Positions 50,647 through 58,638 of a stretch of 64,000 nucleotides of DNA are shown piece by piece. The notes under the pieces are model-generated. The model saw nothing but the letters and a program-made list of their open reading frames with translations. It was not told the DNA's origin and ran no database searches. The position numbers were made by a program, and so were the translations under genes. The DNA is from Paucibacter_B soli (GTDB taxonomy: Bacteria > Pseudomonadota > Gammaproteobacteria > Burkholderiales > Burkholderiaceae_C), in contig NZ_JBBHJW010000011.1 of NCBI RefSeq assembly GCF_037482845.1, positions 169,832 through 233,831 on the forward strand, given 5' to 3'. The number at the start of each line of letters is the position of its first letter. The first letter of the stretch is position 1.

Positions 50647-51009
50647 TCACGGATCGATGAAGGTCCAGCTGTGCGCGCCGTCGAAGCGCCGCACGCGTAC
50701 CGATGCAATCAGTTCAGGATCGAAGTTCCCGAGGTTCACCCCGTGTTTCGCGCCCGGGCTGGGCTCCAGCGGCTCCCAATGCGTGACGCAGCCGCAGTTT
50801 CGGCAGTGAATGGTGCGCAGCGTTCGGTCGCCCCAGATATAGGCCGCGGTGGCCTAGGGGTGGCCTTCAATCCTGACCGTGCCGAACTCGAAGTAGACCC
50901 AAGGGCCGCCAATGCGGCGGCACAGCGAGCAGTTGCAGGCAGTGGCCACCTCGGGCCTGGACGGCAAGGTCAGCCGGACCGCACCGCAATGGCATGAGCC
51001 TGTGTACAT
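50647..51009 (-). pseudogene. GFA-family (glutathione-dependent formaldehyde-activating) gene with an amber codon
   Basis: Translating down from the ATG at 51009 gives a GFA-type protein: CHCGAV near residue 6, CNCSLC near 25-30, then an in-frame TAG at codon 52 (50854-50856). Beyond it the frame continues cleanly (ATAAYIWGDRTLRTIHCRNCGC...) to a TGA at 50647-50649, about 120 codons in all. Both zinc cysteine clusters survive, one on each side of the stop. A CAG to TAG change is enough to explain it. Either a recent nonsense mutation or a sequencing error; suppression is unlikely to be normal in this host. Confidence 0.8.
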
Positions 51010-51036
51010 GGAAGCTCCCTGTCCTGATGCTGCGGC

Positions 51037-51429
51037 CTACTTGGGCCGATGCAGGGCGCAGAGCTTGTTGCCATCCGGATCCCTGACATAGGCCAGGTAC
51101 AGCGGCCCCATCGGGCCCTCGCGCAACCCCGGTGCATCCTCCACCGAAGTGCCCCCCTGGGCCACGGCCACGTCGTGGAAGGCCTTGACCTGCTCGGGCG
51201 ACGCGCAGTTGAAGCCTATGGTTCCGCCATTGGCATGGGTGGCGGCTTCGCCATTGATGGGCTCGCTGACGCAGAAGGTCGCGCCGGCGTGGCGATAGAA
51301 CAGCCGTGCATGCCCCGTCTTCGCGGTGTTGCGTATCGGCTCGCCGGCGCCGAGAACGCCCAACACGGCATCGTAGAAACGCTTGGCGCGTTCAATATCG
51401 TTCGATCCAATCATGATGTGGCTGAACAT
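51037..51429 (-). CDS. VOC-family (glyoxalase-like) protein
   Basis: 130 residues from the ATG at 51429 (MFSHIMIGSNDIERAKRFY), the standard start of this family; the open frame to 51696 is not supported. One beta-alpha-beta-beta-beta module with a His near residue 4 and YVRDPDGNKLCALHRPK at the end, the usual metal-binding Glu/His positions of glyoxalase/bleomycin-type folds being partly replaced. Likely a small hydrolase or lyase-like VOC enzyme of unknown substrate. It lies 28 bp upstream of the GFA pseudogene. Confidence 0.85.
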   Translation of the reverse strand: MFSHIMIGSNDIERAKRFYDAVLGVLGAGEPIRNTAKTGHARLFYRHAGATFCVSEPINGEAATHANGGTIGFNCASPEQVKAFHDVAVAQGGTSVEDAPGLREGPMGPLYLAYVRDPDGNKLCALHRPK

Positions 51430-51714
51430 GCGGGGTCTCCTGAGTGAGTGGGTTGACGGGCAGTTTGCACGAAGACGGCAGTGCTTTCTACCGCCAGTCG
51501 CTTCGACCAAGCGGCGTCGGCGCGCATGGCGGCATTGGCAAGGGTCAGGTCTTGATGGGAAAGCTCCAATGCGACGGCGTTGACGTGGCGGGAAGTCCCT
51601 GCAAGCTCGGTCGGCTGGTTGGCAATCTTGCTTCTCCAATGAAATGCGCCCTTTCGAGGCCACTCTGAATGGGGATGGACGCCGGCTACCTGGCACCGCG
51701 TGGCAGGAGCGCCC

Positions 51715-52371
51715 TCAGTCTTGCCGCCCGCGCAGCAAGAGTCCGCCGGCCCAGAGGAACCAGGCGATCAGGCCAAGGCCGAACGCCATGCCCAGTTCCT
51801 TCAATGGCGGTACGGCCGAGGCCAGCCCGGCGGCGCTGACCAGCAGGCCCAGCCAGGCCAGGGTCTTGGGCCAGCCTGCGTCGCGGCGCGCGGCCAAGCT
51901 CAGCAGCAGCAACCAGATTCCGCCCACGATCTCGTTGCCGCCACCCAGGCCGTTGACCACCATGCTGAGACCGAGCCACAGCGTGGCCGCTGCCGCGGGA
52001 TCGTGGGCGTGCAGCCGCACCACCATGTCGGCGCCGACATTGGCCAACATGCCGCTGGCGATCACCAGGGTCGCCCAGATGGTGCCGAAGGCGGCGGCAA
52101 GGCGGCTCAGCGCGGGGGCTCCGCCTCGCAGGCGCTCATGCAGTGCCAGTGTCAACACCACCAGCAGCGCGCCGAACAGCACATAGATGGTCAGGTTCCA
52201 GGCATACAGGGTGCCCAGGTGCTCCTTGAGAAAGGCCACGTGCTGCAGCGGCGCGACGCTCAGGGCGCCATAGCGGGCCGGCATGAGCAGGGAAAAGAAC
52301 AGGTAGAAACCGGCGAGAAAAGTGGCCGCGGCGCCGAACGAGGCCAGGCCGCCGGATCGTTGCAAGTTCAT
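51715..52371 (-). CDS. Multi-pass membrane protein of unknown function
   Basis: 218 residues with five or six hydrophobic segments (about 10-32, 55-75, 90-110, 125-150, 165-180, 190-210) and the small conserved-looking PARYGAL and GGGNEIVGG. It resembles the DUF4386 type of small bacterial membrane proteins. No catalytic motif is visible. Single gene, followed by a gap before the HTH-citrate-synthase gene. Confidence 0.7.
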   Translation of the reverse strand: MNLQRSGGLASFGAAATFLAGFYLFFSLLMPARYGALSVAPLQHVAFLKEHLGTLYAWNLTIYVLFGALLVVLTLALHERLRGGAPALSRLAAAFGTIWATLVIASGMLANVGADMVVRLHAHDPAAAATLWLGLSMVVNGLGGGNEIVGGIWLLLLSLAARRDAGWPKTLAWLGLLVSAAGLASAVPPLKELGMAFGLGLIAWFLWAGGLLLRGRQD

Positions 52372-52510
52372 CGTGACACTCCTGCGCTGGGTTGTGCGGG
52401 CATGCTAGCCGGCAGGCCCGCTTGCACCAGCCGCAACCGACGAAGCGACGTGACGCAGGCATGAGCTGCAGCGGCGCCGGGCTTGAACCAGGCGTCGCCG
52501 ACTTCCAGGC

Positions 52511-53737
52511 TCAAGGCCCCACATAGCGCGAGCGCGCCACCAGGCGCTCGCCGCTGCGGCGCTGTTCCAGCACATGGGCGAGGATGCCGACGCAGCGTCC
52601 GGCCATCAGCAGGGCGGCGGCGGCTTCGGGCGGCGCGCCCAGGGCGCGGCGCAGCGCCACCAGGCCGAAGTCCAGCGCCGGCTTGGCGCCGGTGAGGCGC
52701 TCGGCCAGGCGCGCGATCGGCGGCAGCTTCGCTTTCGCATGCTGGGCGGCAAGCTTGAGCAGCAGCGCGGCGCGCGGGTCGCCGGCCGGATAGTCGTAAT
52801 GGTTGAAGCCGGGCAGGGCCTCGCCGCGGTCCAGCCTGGCTCGCAGCGCGGCCTCCAGGCGCGGCGCGGCCAGCAGCTCGTCCCACAGCGCCTCGACCTG
52901 GGCGCAGGAGCCGCCGTTGAACTGCGCCGGCAGGTTGCACAGCGCGCCCAGCAGCGCGGCGCCCAGGCCCGCGCCCACCGAGGCGAGGCCGCGCGCGCTG
53001 AAGCTGACCCAGTTCATCTGGTGGTCGGCGCACAGCACCAGGGCCTGGCGCAGCGCGTCTTCGGCGGCGGGCTTGCCATCTAGGCCCCAGGCTTGCGCAA
53101 ACTGGCTGGCGATGGGCGTGGCCTGCGGCGGCTGGCACAGAAAGCAGGCCACCGCCGCGCGCAGCTGTTCGCCGCAGGCCTGCGCCAGCGCCGGCCCCTC
53201 CGGCAACCAGGCCGGGGCGTGCAGCTGGGTGTTGGCATGGGCGAACAGGGCCAGGGTGCGCTCACTCAAGGGCTGGGCGTGCAATTCGCGCGTCAGGCGT
53301 TGCCAGGCGGCGTTCAGGCGCGGCGCCGGGCTCGCGAACGGGTCGGTGGCGTCGTCGAACTGCCAGAGCCGCCGCGCCACGTCCTCCACCGAGGCGCTGC
53401 GTGCCAGCGCCAGCACCGGCTCGCCGCGGTACACCGGCGCGCCGTCGACGATGCCGCTGAGCGCGGTTTCCAGCACCGGCCAATGGCCTTGCAGCGCCGC
53501 CTTGGCCTGCGGCTCCACGCGCCTGCCGCGCTGCTTGCGCCGCTGCAGCTGCTCCACCTCGAAGCTGGAGTAGCGCCGCGCCCGCGGGTCGGCCGGGTCG
53601 GCCACCGCCTGCAGCAGGCCGCGGCTCACATAGGCATAGAGGGTGGGCTTGCTGATGCCCAGGCGCTGCACCACCTGGTCGGAATTCAGGAGGGTGACGG
53701 CGCTGCGCAAGGGGATCGCGGGGCTGGTCTTGGCCAT
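52511..53737 (-). CDS. HTH-fused citrate-synthase-like protein, likely a regulator
   Basis: 408 residues. Residues about 18-60 are a MerR-like HTH (NSDQVVQRLGISKPTLYAYVSRG). The rest follows the citrate synthase fold. The first catalytic His is His239 (CADHQMNWVSF) and His313-Asp320 (FNHYDYPAGD) matches the substrate/CoA region, but the key His of the HGGA loop is Asn274 (FNGGS). An active citrate synthase is therefore unlikely; a citrate- or acyl-CoA-sensing regulator is more plausible. It is divergent from a TonB receptor and an operator-like repeat begins 3 bp before its ATG. Confidence 0.8.
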   Translation of the reverse strand: MAKTSPAIPLRSAVTLLNSDQVVQRLGISKPTLYAYVSRGLLQAVADPADPRARRYSSFEVEQLQRRKQRGRRVEPQAKAALQGHWPVLETALSGIVDGAPVYRGEPVLALARSASVEDVARRLWQFDDATDPFASPAPRLNAAWQRLTRELHAQPLSERTLALFAHANTQLHAPAWLPEGPALAQACGEQLRAAVACFLCQPPQATPIASQFAQAWGLDGKPAAEDALRQALVLCADHQMNWVSFSARGLASVGAGLGAALLGALCNLPAQFNGGSCAQVEALWDELLAAPRLEAALRARLDRGEALPGFNHYDYPAGDPRAALLLKLAAQHAKAKLPPIARLAERLTGAKPALDFGLVALRRALGAPPEAAAALLMAGRCVGILAHVLEQRRSGERLVARSRYVGP

Positions 53738-53740
53738 AGG

Positions 53741-53764
53741 TTGATGCAGTCGATCAAGATTGAT
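53741..53764. promoter_or_regulatory. Operator-like triple TTGAT/ATCAA repeat
   Basis: TTGAT (53741) - 7 bp - ATCAA (53753) - 2 bp - TTGAT (53760) gives two overlapping palindromes. The last TTGAT is the -35 region of the receptor promoter and the first begins 3 bp from the ATG of the HTH gene, so one protein bound here could act on both genes. Confidence 0.5.
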
Positions 53765-53788
53765 TCATGCGCATTGTCACTGTCTAAT
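53760..53788 (+). promoter_or_regulatory. Sigma-70-type promoter for the TonB receptor
   Basis: -35 TTGATT (53760-53765) and -10 TCTAAT (53783-53788) with a 17-bp spacer; 4/6 and 5/6 matches to consensus. The operator-like repeat covers the -35. Confidence 0.6.
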
Positions 53789-53828
53789 CGCGGCCCGAAC
53801 GAGGAGAGCTGGATTGAAGACGAGGGAG

Positions 53829-56006
53829 ATGAACAGGGTGGGCGCGGCGCTGCTGTGGGCCGCGCCCCTGCTGGCCTGCGCGCAGGCGCAGCCGGCGGAT
53901 GGCAAGGCGCAGCTGGAGCGGGTGCAGGTGCAGGGCGAGGCGAGCGCGCAGGCGCTGCGGCGCGAATCGGTGGGTGCCCTGCTGGTGCTGGGGCGCGAGG
54001 AGCTGCTGCGCCATGGCGATACGCGCCTCACCGACGCGCTGCAGCGCATGCCGGGCCTGAGCGTGGTGAACAACGGCCCGCGCGGCGCGGAGATCCGCAT
54101 GTCGGGGCTGGGCGGCGGCTACACGCAGATCCTGCTGAACGGCGAGCCGGTGCCGCCGGGCTTTGCGCTGGAAAGCCTCTCGCCCGAGCTGATCGAGCGC
54201 GTGGAGGTCTCGCGCGCCGCCTCGGTGGCGCAGAGCAACCAGGCGATCGCGGGCAGCGTCAACATCGTGTTGCGGCGCGTACCGCGCAGCGCGCAGCGCG
54301 AACTCAAGCTGGGCCTTGCCAGCCAGTTCGACCGGCCCAGCGCCAACGCCGATCTGCAGCTGGGAGACCGTGCCGGCGCGCTGGCCTGGGGCCTGGGCCT
54401 GGGCGTCGCTAGCGACAAGCTGGTCTGGCCGATGGCGCTGCAGCAGCAGGTGCATGACGCCCAAGGCCAGCTCACGCAGGCCTATGGCACCGACAAGCGC
54501 GAGTTCGACCATAGCTGGCGGCTCACGCTGGCGCCGCGCGCCAGCTGGACGCTCTCGCCCGCCGAAAGCCTGGGCACCGACCACCTCTTGCGCCTGTTCC
54601 GCTCGCGCGGCGGCGCGCTCGATCGGCGCAGCAGCGAGCTCGGGCCGCCGCCCCAGCAGGCGCGCAACGACCTGCTCATCGCCGCCCATGGCTACAGCCT
54701 GCGCAGCCGCCTCAACTGGCAGCGCAAGCAGGACGAGGATGGCCAGCAATGGGAGCTGAAGCTGGGGCTGACGCGCAACCAGCGCGACTCGCACGCGGAC
54801 TTCGATGGTTATGACTTCGAGCAGCGCTGGATCCGCGACGCCGAGGTGCAGTCGCTGGCGGTGGACCAGGGCCTGAGCCTGGCCGGGCGCTGGCGCCGGC
54901 CGGCCGGCGATGCGCACCAGCTCAGCCTGGGCTGGGACGGCGAGCAGAGCCAGCGCGATGAAGACCGCCTGCAGCGCGAGCAGCCCTTGCCCGGCGGCCT
55001 GCCGGTGGAAAACCTGGACGAGGTCTACCAGGCGCGCGTGCGCCGCCTGGCGCTGTTCGTGCAGGACGAGTGGGAACTCTCGCCCCAATGGCAGGCCACG
55101 CTGGGCCTGCGCTGGGAGGGTCTGCACCAGCGCAGCGAGGGCAATGTGTTCGAGGGCGTGAGGAGCCGCGCCAGCGTCGTGAGCCCGGTGGCCCAGCTGC
55201 TGTGGAAGCTGCCCGCCAGCCGCGACCAGCTGCGCCTGGGCCTGGCGCGCAGCTACAAGGCCCCCACCCCGCGCGAGCTGATGCCGCGCCGCTTCGTGGC
55301 CAACAACAACAGCCCCACCACGCCCGATCTGCAGGGCAATCCGGCGCTCAAGCCCGAGCTGGCCTGGAGCCTGGACCTGGGCTGGAGCCACCCGCTGGGT
55401 GCCAGTGGCAAGGCCGGCCAGCTGGGCCTGAACGCCTATGCCAAGCGCATCGAGAACGTGGTGGTCGAGGATCTGCTGCAGCAAGCCAACGGCGCCTGGG
55501 TGCAGACGCGCGCCAACCGCGGCCGTGCCGTGCTGCAGGGCATCGAGCTGGAGGCGCGCCTGGCGCTGCAGCAGCTCTGGCCTGCGCTGCCGGCGCTGGA
55601 CCTGCGCGGCAACCTGGCCTTCAACCGCTCGCGCGTGGCGGCCGTGCCCGGCCCCGACAACCGCCTGGCGCAGCAGACGCCCGCCAGCCTGAACCTGGGC
55701 CTGGACCACCGCGTGGCCGGAACGGGCTTTAGCTGGGGCGGCAATCTGAACCTGCAGGCGGGCGGGCCGCAGCGCCAGTCCGAGACGCGCTTCGTCGATC
55801 TGCCGAGCAAGCGCCTGCTGGACCTCTATGCGCTGTGGAGAAAAGAGCCGGCCGGCGGCGGCCAATGGCGTGCCAGCCTGAGCAATCTGCTGCATGCCGA
55901 CGAGCTGACGCAGCGCCGCGTGCTGGTGCAGGGCAGCGAGCACCGCCTGGACGACCGCTGGCGCAGCGGCATGACGGCAAGGCTGCAGTACGAGCGGCCG
56001 CTTTGA
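53829..56006 (+). CDS. TonB-dependent outer-membrane receptor
   Basis: 725 residues from the ATG at 53829. A TTG at 53814 has a better-spaced AGGAG and adds five residues (MKTRE), and may be the true start. Signal peptide to about residue 20, then a plug domain with RMPGLSVVNNGPRGAEIRM and LNGEPVPP, ending in SVNIVLRRVPR. The C-terminal 22-strand barrel follows to the final aromatic-type end (LQYERPL). Substrate unknown: siderophore, or another large ligand. It is divergent from the HTH-citrate-synthase gene and its promoter overlaps the operator repeat, which suggests that this protein controls it; citrate-type siderophore uptake is one possibility. Confidence 0.9.
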   Translation: MNRVGAALLWAAPLLACAQAQPADGKAQLERVQVQGEASAQALRRESVGALLVLGREELLRHGDTRLTDALQRMPGLSVVNNGPRGAEIRMSGLGGGYTQILLNGEPVPPGFALESLSPELIERVEVSRAASVAQSNQAIAGSVNIVLRRVPRSAQRELKLGLASQFDRPSANADLQLGDRAGALAWGLGLGVASDKLVWPMALQQQVHDAQGQLTQAYGTDKREFDHSWRLTLAPRASWTLSPAESLGTDHLLRLFRSRGGALDRRSSELGPPPQQARNDLLIAAHGYSLRSRLNWQRKQDEDGQQWELKLGLTRNQRDSHADFDGYDFEQRWIRDAEVQSLAVDQGLSLAGRWRRPAGDAHQLSLGWDGEQSQRDEDRLQREQPLPGGLPVENLDEVYQARVRRLALFVQDEWELSPQWQATLGLRWEGLHQRSEGNVFEGVRSRASVVSPVAQLLWKLPASRDQLRLGLARSYKAPTPRELMPRRFVANNNSPTTPDLQGNPALKPELAWSLDLGWSHPLGASGKAGQLGLNAYAKRIENVVVEDLLQQANGAWVQTRANRGRAVLQGIELEARLALQQLWPALPALDLRGNLAFNRSRVAAVPGPDNRLAQQTPASLNLGLDHRVAGTGFSWGGNLNLQAGGPQRQSETRFVDLPSKRLLDLYALWRKEPAGGGQWRASLSNLLHADELTQRRVLVQGSEHRLDDRWRSGMTARLQYERPL

Positions 56007-56027
56007 GCTGCAGCCCTTCGTTGTTAA

Positions 56028-56609
56028 CTACTGCGGCTGATCCGCGGCCTGCTCGCGCAACATGCGTTGCATCAGCGCGAAGTAGCGGTCGTAGAAGGCG
56101 CCGGCGGGAATTGTCTCGGAGGCGATCTTGACGAGCGAATCCTGCGAGGAGGAGAGCGGCACCGAGATCGAACCCAGCGCGCTCACGCCGATGCTGGTGG
56201 CGTTGCTGCTTTTCTTGATCGCGTAGCGGTCCTGCTGGGCCGAGACAAAGGCGGTGGCGATCTGGCTGCTCTTGCCGTCGGGCACGCACACCACGTTGAA
56301 GGAGATCTCCACATGCTCCTCGCCATCGGGCTGGAAGCGCTTGGCGCCCATCACCATGCCGGTATTGGCGTTGGTGATCACATAGCCCTGGCTCAGGAGG
56401 GCGCGGCGCGCGGCCTCGCAGGTCTCGCCCACGCCGGCGTCGAACAGGCGCGAGAAGGTCTCGTCGGCCTGGAACTTCTCGTTCTGGTAGACCGAGGGTT
56501 TGGGCGCGCCCTTCAGCGGCGAACTCAGGCCACAGCCGGCCAGGAGCAGGGCACCGAGTGCGGGTAACAGGGCACGCAAGGCGGATGGATTCGTCAGCAT
56601 TGGCGGCAT
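56028..56609 (-). CDS. DUF2242 lipoprotein
   Basis: 193 residues from the ATG at 56609 with AGGA upstream (a Met three residues later is also possible). Signal and lipobox LLAGC (about residues 16-26), then the family block SRLFDAGVGETCEAARRALLSQGY, EHVEISFNVVCVPDG and LVKIASETIPAGAFYDRYF. It is an outer-membrane or periplasmic lipoprotein restricted largely to Burkholderiales; function unknown. Convergent with the TonB receptor. Confidence 0.82.
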   Translation of the reverse strand: MPPMLTNPSALRALLPALGALLLAGCGLSSPLKGAPKPSVYQNEKFQADETFSRLFDAGVGETCEAARRALLSQGYVITNANTGMVMGAKRFQPDGEEHVEISFNVVCVPDGKSSQIATAFVSAQQDRYAIKKSSNATSIGVSALGSISVPLSSSQDSLVKIASETIPAGAFYDRYFALMQRMLREQAADQPQ

Positions 56610-56678
56610 TATGTCGTCCTGAAAAAAGCGTGCTCGCCGGCCATGCACAATGCGCCGGATTCAGCTGCGAGCCCGCCC

Positions 56679-58535
56679 ATGACTTTCTACACCACCACCC
56701 GCCGCCTGCCCCTGCTCAGCCACTGCGCGCTTGCCAGCATGCTGACCCTGGGGGCCCTCGGGGTCCTGCTGCCCCAGCCGGCCCTGGCCGCGCAGGCGCA
56801 GCAGACGAAGCAGCAGGCGAGCGCCGCCGCCAGCTTCGACGCCGAGGTCGATGCCTTCCTGAAGGCCTATTGGGCGCTGCTGCCCGAGGCCGCGGTGGCG
56901 GCCGGCGAATATGCCGCCGCGGCGCGCCTGCCCGCGCCCACGGCCGCCAACCGCCAGGCGCAGCTGCGCTTTTGCGAGGCCTGGCTGCAGCGCCTGGCGC
57001 GCCTGGAGCGCGCGCCGCTCACGCCCGCCCAGCAGGGTGATCTGGCGCTGCTGCAAAACCATTTGCGCGCCAGCATCTGGCAGCTGCGCGAGTTCCGCAG
57101 CTGGCAATGGGATCCCTCCGAGTACAACGTCGCCGGCGCCTTTGGCGAGCTGCTCAACAAGGACTTCGCACCGCTGCCGCGGCGCCTCGCCCTGATCGAG
57201 CGCCGCCTGCAGCAGGTGCCGGCCTATTACCGCGCCGCGCTGGCGCAGCTGCACGAGCCCAGCCCCGAGCATCTGCGCCTGGCGATCCAGCAGAGCGAGG
57301 GCGCGCTGGCCACCTTCGCGAGCGAGATCCCGCAGGCCCTGCAGCAGGCGCAGCAGAAAGCGCAGCTGAGCGCCGCTGCCGCGCAGCGCCTGGCGCGCCA
57401 CAACGGCGCCGCCGAGCGCGCGCTGCAGGTCTATATCGCCGCGCTGAAGGCCCTGGACGCGCGCCAGAGCGCCGCCGGCACGGGGCGCAGCTTCCGCATC
57501 GGCCAGGCCGCGTTCGAGGCCAAGTTCGGCTACGACATCCAGGCCGACGTCGATGCCCGCGGCCTTTACGAGCGCGCGCTGCAGCACAAGGAGGCGCTGC
57601 ACCAGCGCATGAGCGAGCTGTCGGACCAGCTCTGGCCCGGCCTGTTCGGCGACGCCGCCAAGCCCGCCGAGCGCCTGGACAAGATCGCGCGCGTGATCGA
57701 CAAGCTGAGCGAGAACCATGTCAGCCCGGCCGGCTATGTGGACGAGATCAAGGCGCAGATCCCGGCGCTGGCGAAGTTCGTGGCGCAGCATGATTTGCTG
57801 GCGCTGGACCCGACGCGGCCGCTGCAGGTGCGCGAGACGCCCGCCTATATGCGCGGCGTGGCCGGCGCCTCGATCAGCGCGCCCGGCCCGCTGGACCCGC
57901 AGGGCGCGACCTATTACAACGTCGACCCGCTGGACAAGTACCAGCCCGCGGAGGCCGAGAGTTTTCTGCGCGAGTACAACCACTGGGTGCTGCAGATCCT
58001 CAGCATCCACGAGGCCATCCCCGGCCATTACCTGCAGCTGCTGCATGCCAACAAATCGCCCTCCAAGGTCAAGTCCCTGTTCGGCAATGGCGCGATGGTG
58101 GAGGGTTGGGCGGTCTACAGCGAACGCATGATGATGGAGGCCGGCTGGGGCGATGTGGACGGCAAGCCCAGCCCCGAGATGTGGCTGATGTACTCGAAGT
58201 GGAATCTGCGCGCGGTCTGCAACACCATCCTCGACTACCGCACTCATGTGCTGGGCCAGGGCCAGGCCGAGGCGCAGCAATTGCTGGAGCGCGAGGCCTT
58301 CCAGTCCAAGACCGAGGCCAAGGAGAAATGGCACCGCGCCCAGGTCACAGCGGTGCAGCTGAGCAGCTACTTTGCCGGCTACTCGGAAATCATGGCGTTG
58401 CGCGAGCAGCTCAAGGCGCAGCGTGGCGCGGCCTTTTCACTCAAGGACTTCCACACCGAATTCCTCAGCCATGGCAGCGCGCCGGTGAAGATGGTGAGCG
58501 AGCTGATGCGCCAGCAGCAGGCTACGCGGCGCTGA
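56679..58535 (+). CDS. DUF885 family peptidase-like protein
   Basis: 618 residues from the ATG at 56679. Signal peptide to about residue 34 (ALAAQ). The zinc-type motif HEAIPGH (near residue 445) is HExxxGH of the DUF885 family, followed by LHANKSPS and GAMVEGWAVYSERMM with another acidic ligand. The rest is mostly helical. Family members are probably carboxypeptidase-like metallopeptidases in the periplasm. Single gene between a lipoprotein and the PEP-CTERM protein; two hairpins follow before the latter. Confidence 0.85.
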   Translation: MTFYTTTRRLPLLSHCALASMLTLGALGVLLPQPALAAQAQQTKQQASAAASFDAEVDAFLKAYWALLPEAAVAAGEYAAAARLPAPTAANRQAQLRFCEAWLQRLARLERAPLTPAQQGDLALLQNHLRASIWQLREFRSWQWDPSEYNVAGAFGELLNKDFAPLPRRLALIERRLQQVPAYYRAALAQLHEPSPEHLRLAIQQSEGALATFASEIPQALQQAQQKAQLSAAAAQRLARHNGAAERALQVYIAALKALDARQSAAGTGRSFRIGQAAFEAKFGYDIQADVDARGLYERALQHKEALHQRMSELSDQLWPGLFGDAAKPAERLDKIARVIDKLSENHVSPAGYVDEIKAQIPALAKFVAQHDLLALDPTRPLQVRETPAYMRGVAGASISAPGPLDPQGATYYNVDPLDKYQPAEAESFLREYNHWVLQILSIHEAIPGHYLQLLHANKSPSKVKSLFGNGAMVEGWAVYSERMMMEAGWGDVDGKPSPEMWLMYSKWNLRAVCNTILDYRTHVLGQGQAEAQQLLEREAFQSKTEAKEKWHRAQVTAVQLSSYFAGYSEIMALREQLKAQRGAAFSLKDFHTEFLSHGSAPVKMVSELMRQQQATRR

Positions 58536-58543
58536 GGGTCCTA

Positions 58544-58588
58544 GGGGGGCAACCCCCCGCGCGGGCGCAATGTATGTGACATTGCGCC
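58544..58588. promoter_or_regulatory. Two hairpins upstream of the PEP-CTERM gene
   Basis: GGGGGG-CAA-CCCCCC (58544-58558) and a perfect 10-bp inverted repeat GGCGCAATGT/ACATTGCGCC (58564-58588, 5-base spacer). The second ends 50 bp before the ATG at 58639. The first could be a weak terminator for the DUF885 gene but has no T-run. The second is a candidate operator. Confidence 0.5.
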
Positions 58589-58638
58589 ACGTCCCTCCGA
58601 TCTTCCGGCGGCGGCGCACCCGAGCAGGGGGAGCAGCC

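Noticed and set aside
51430..51714. Gene in the gap between the VOC and membrane-protein genes
   Set aside because: Open frames here are short and have no ribosome site or protein-like composition.
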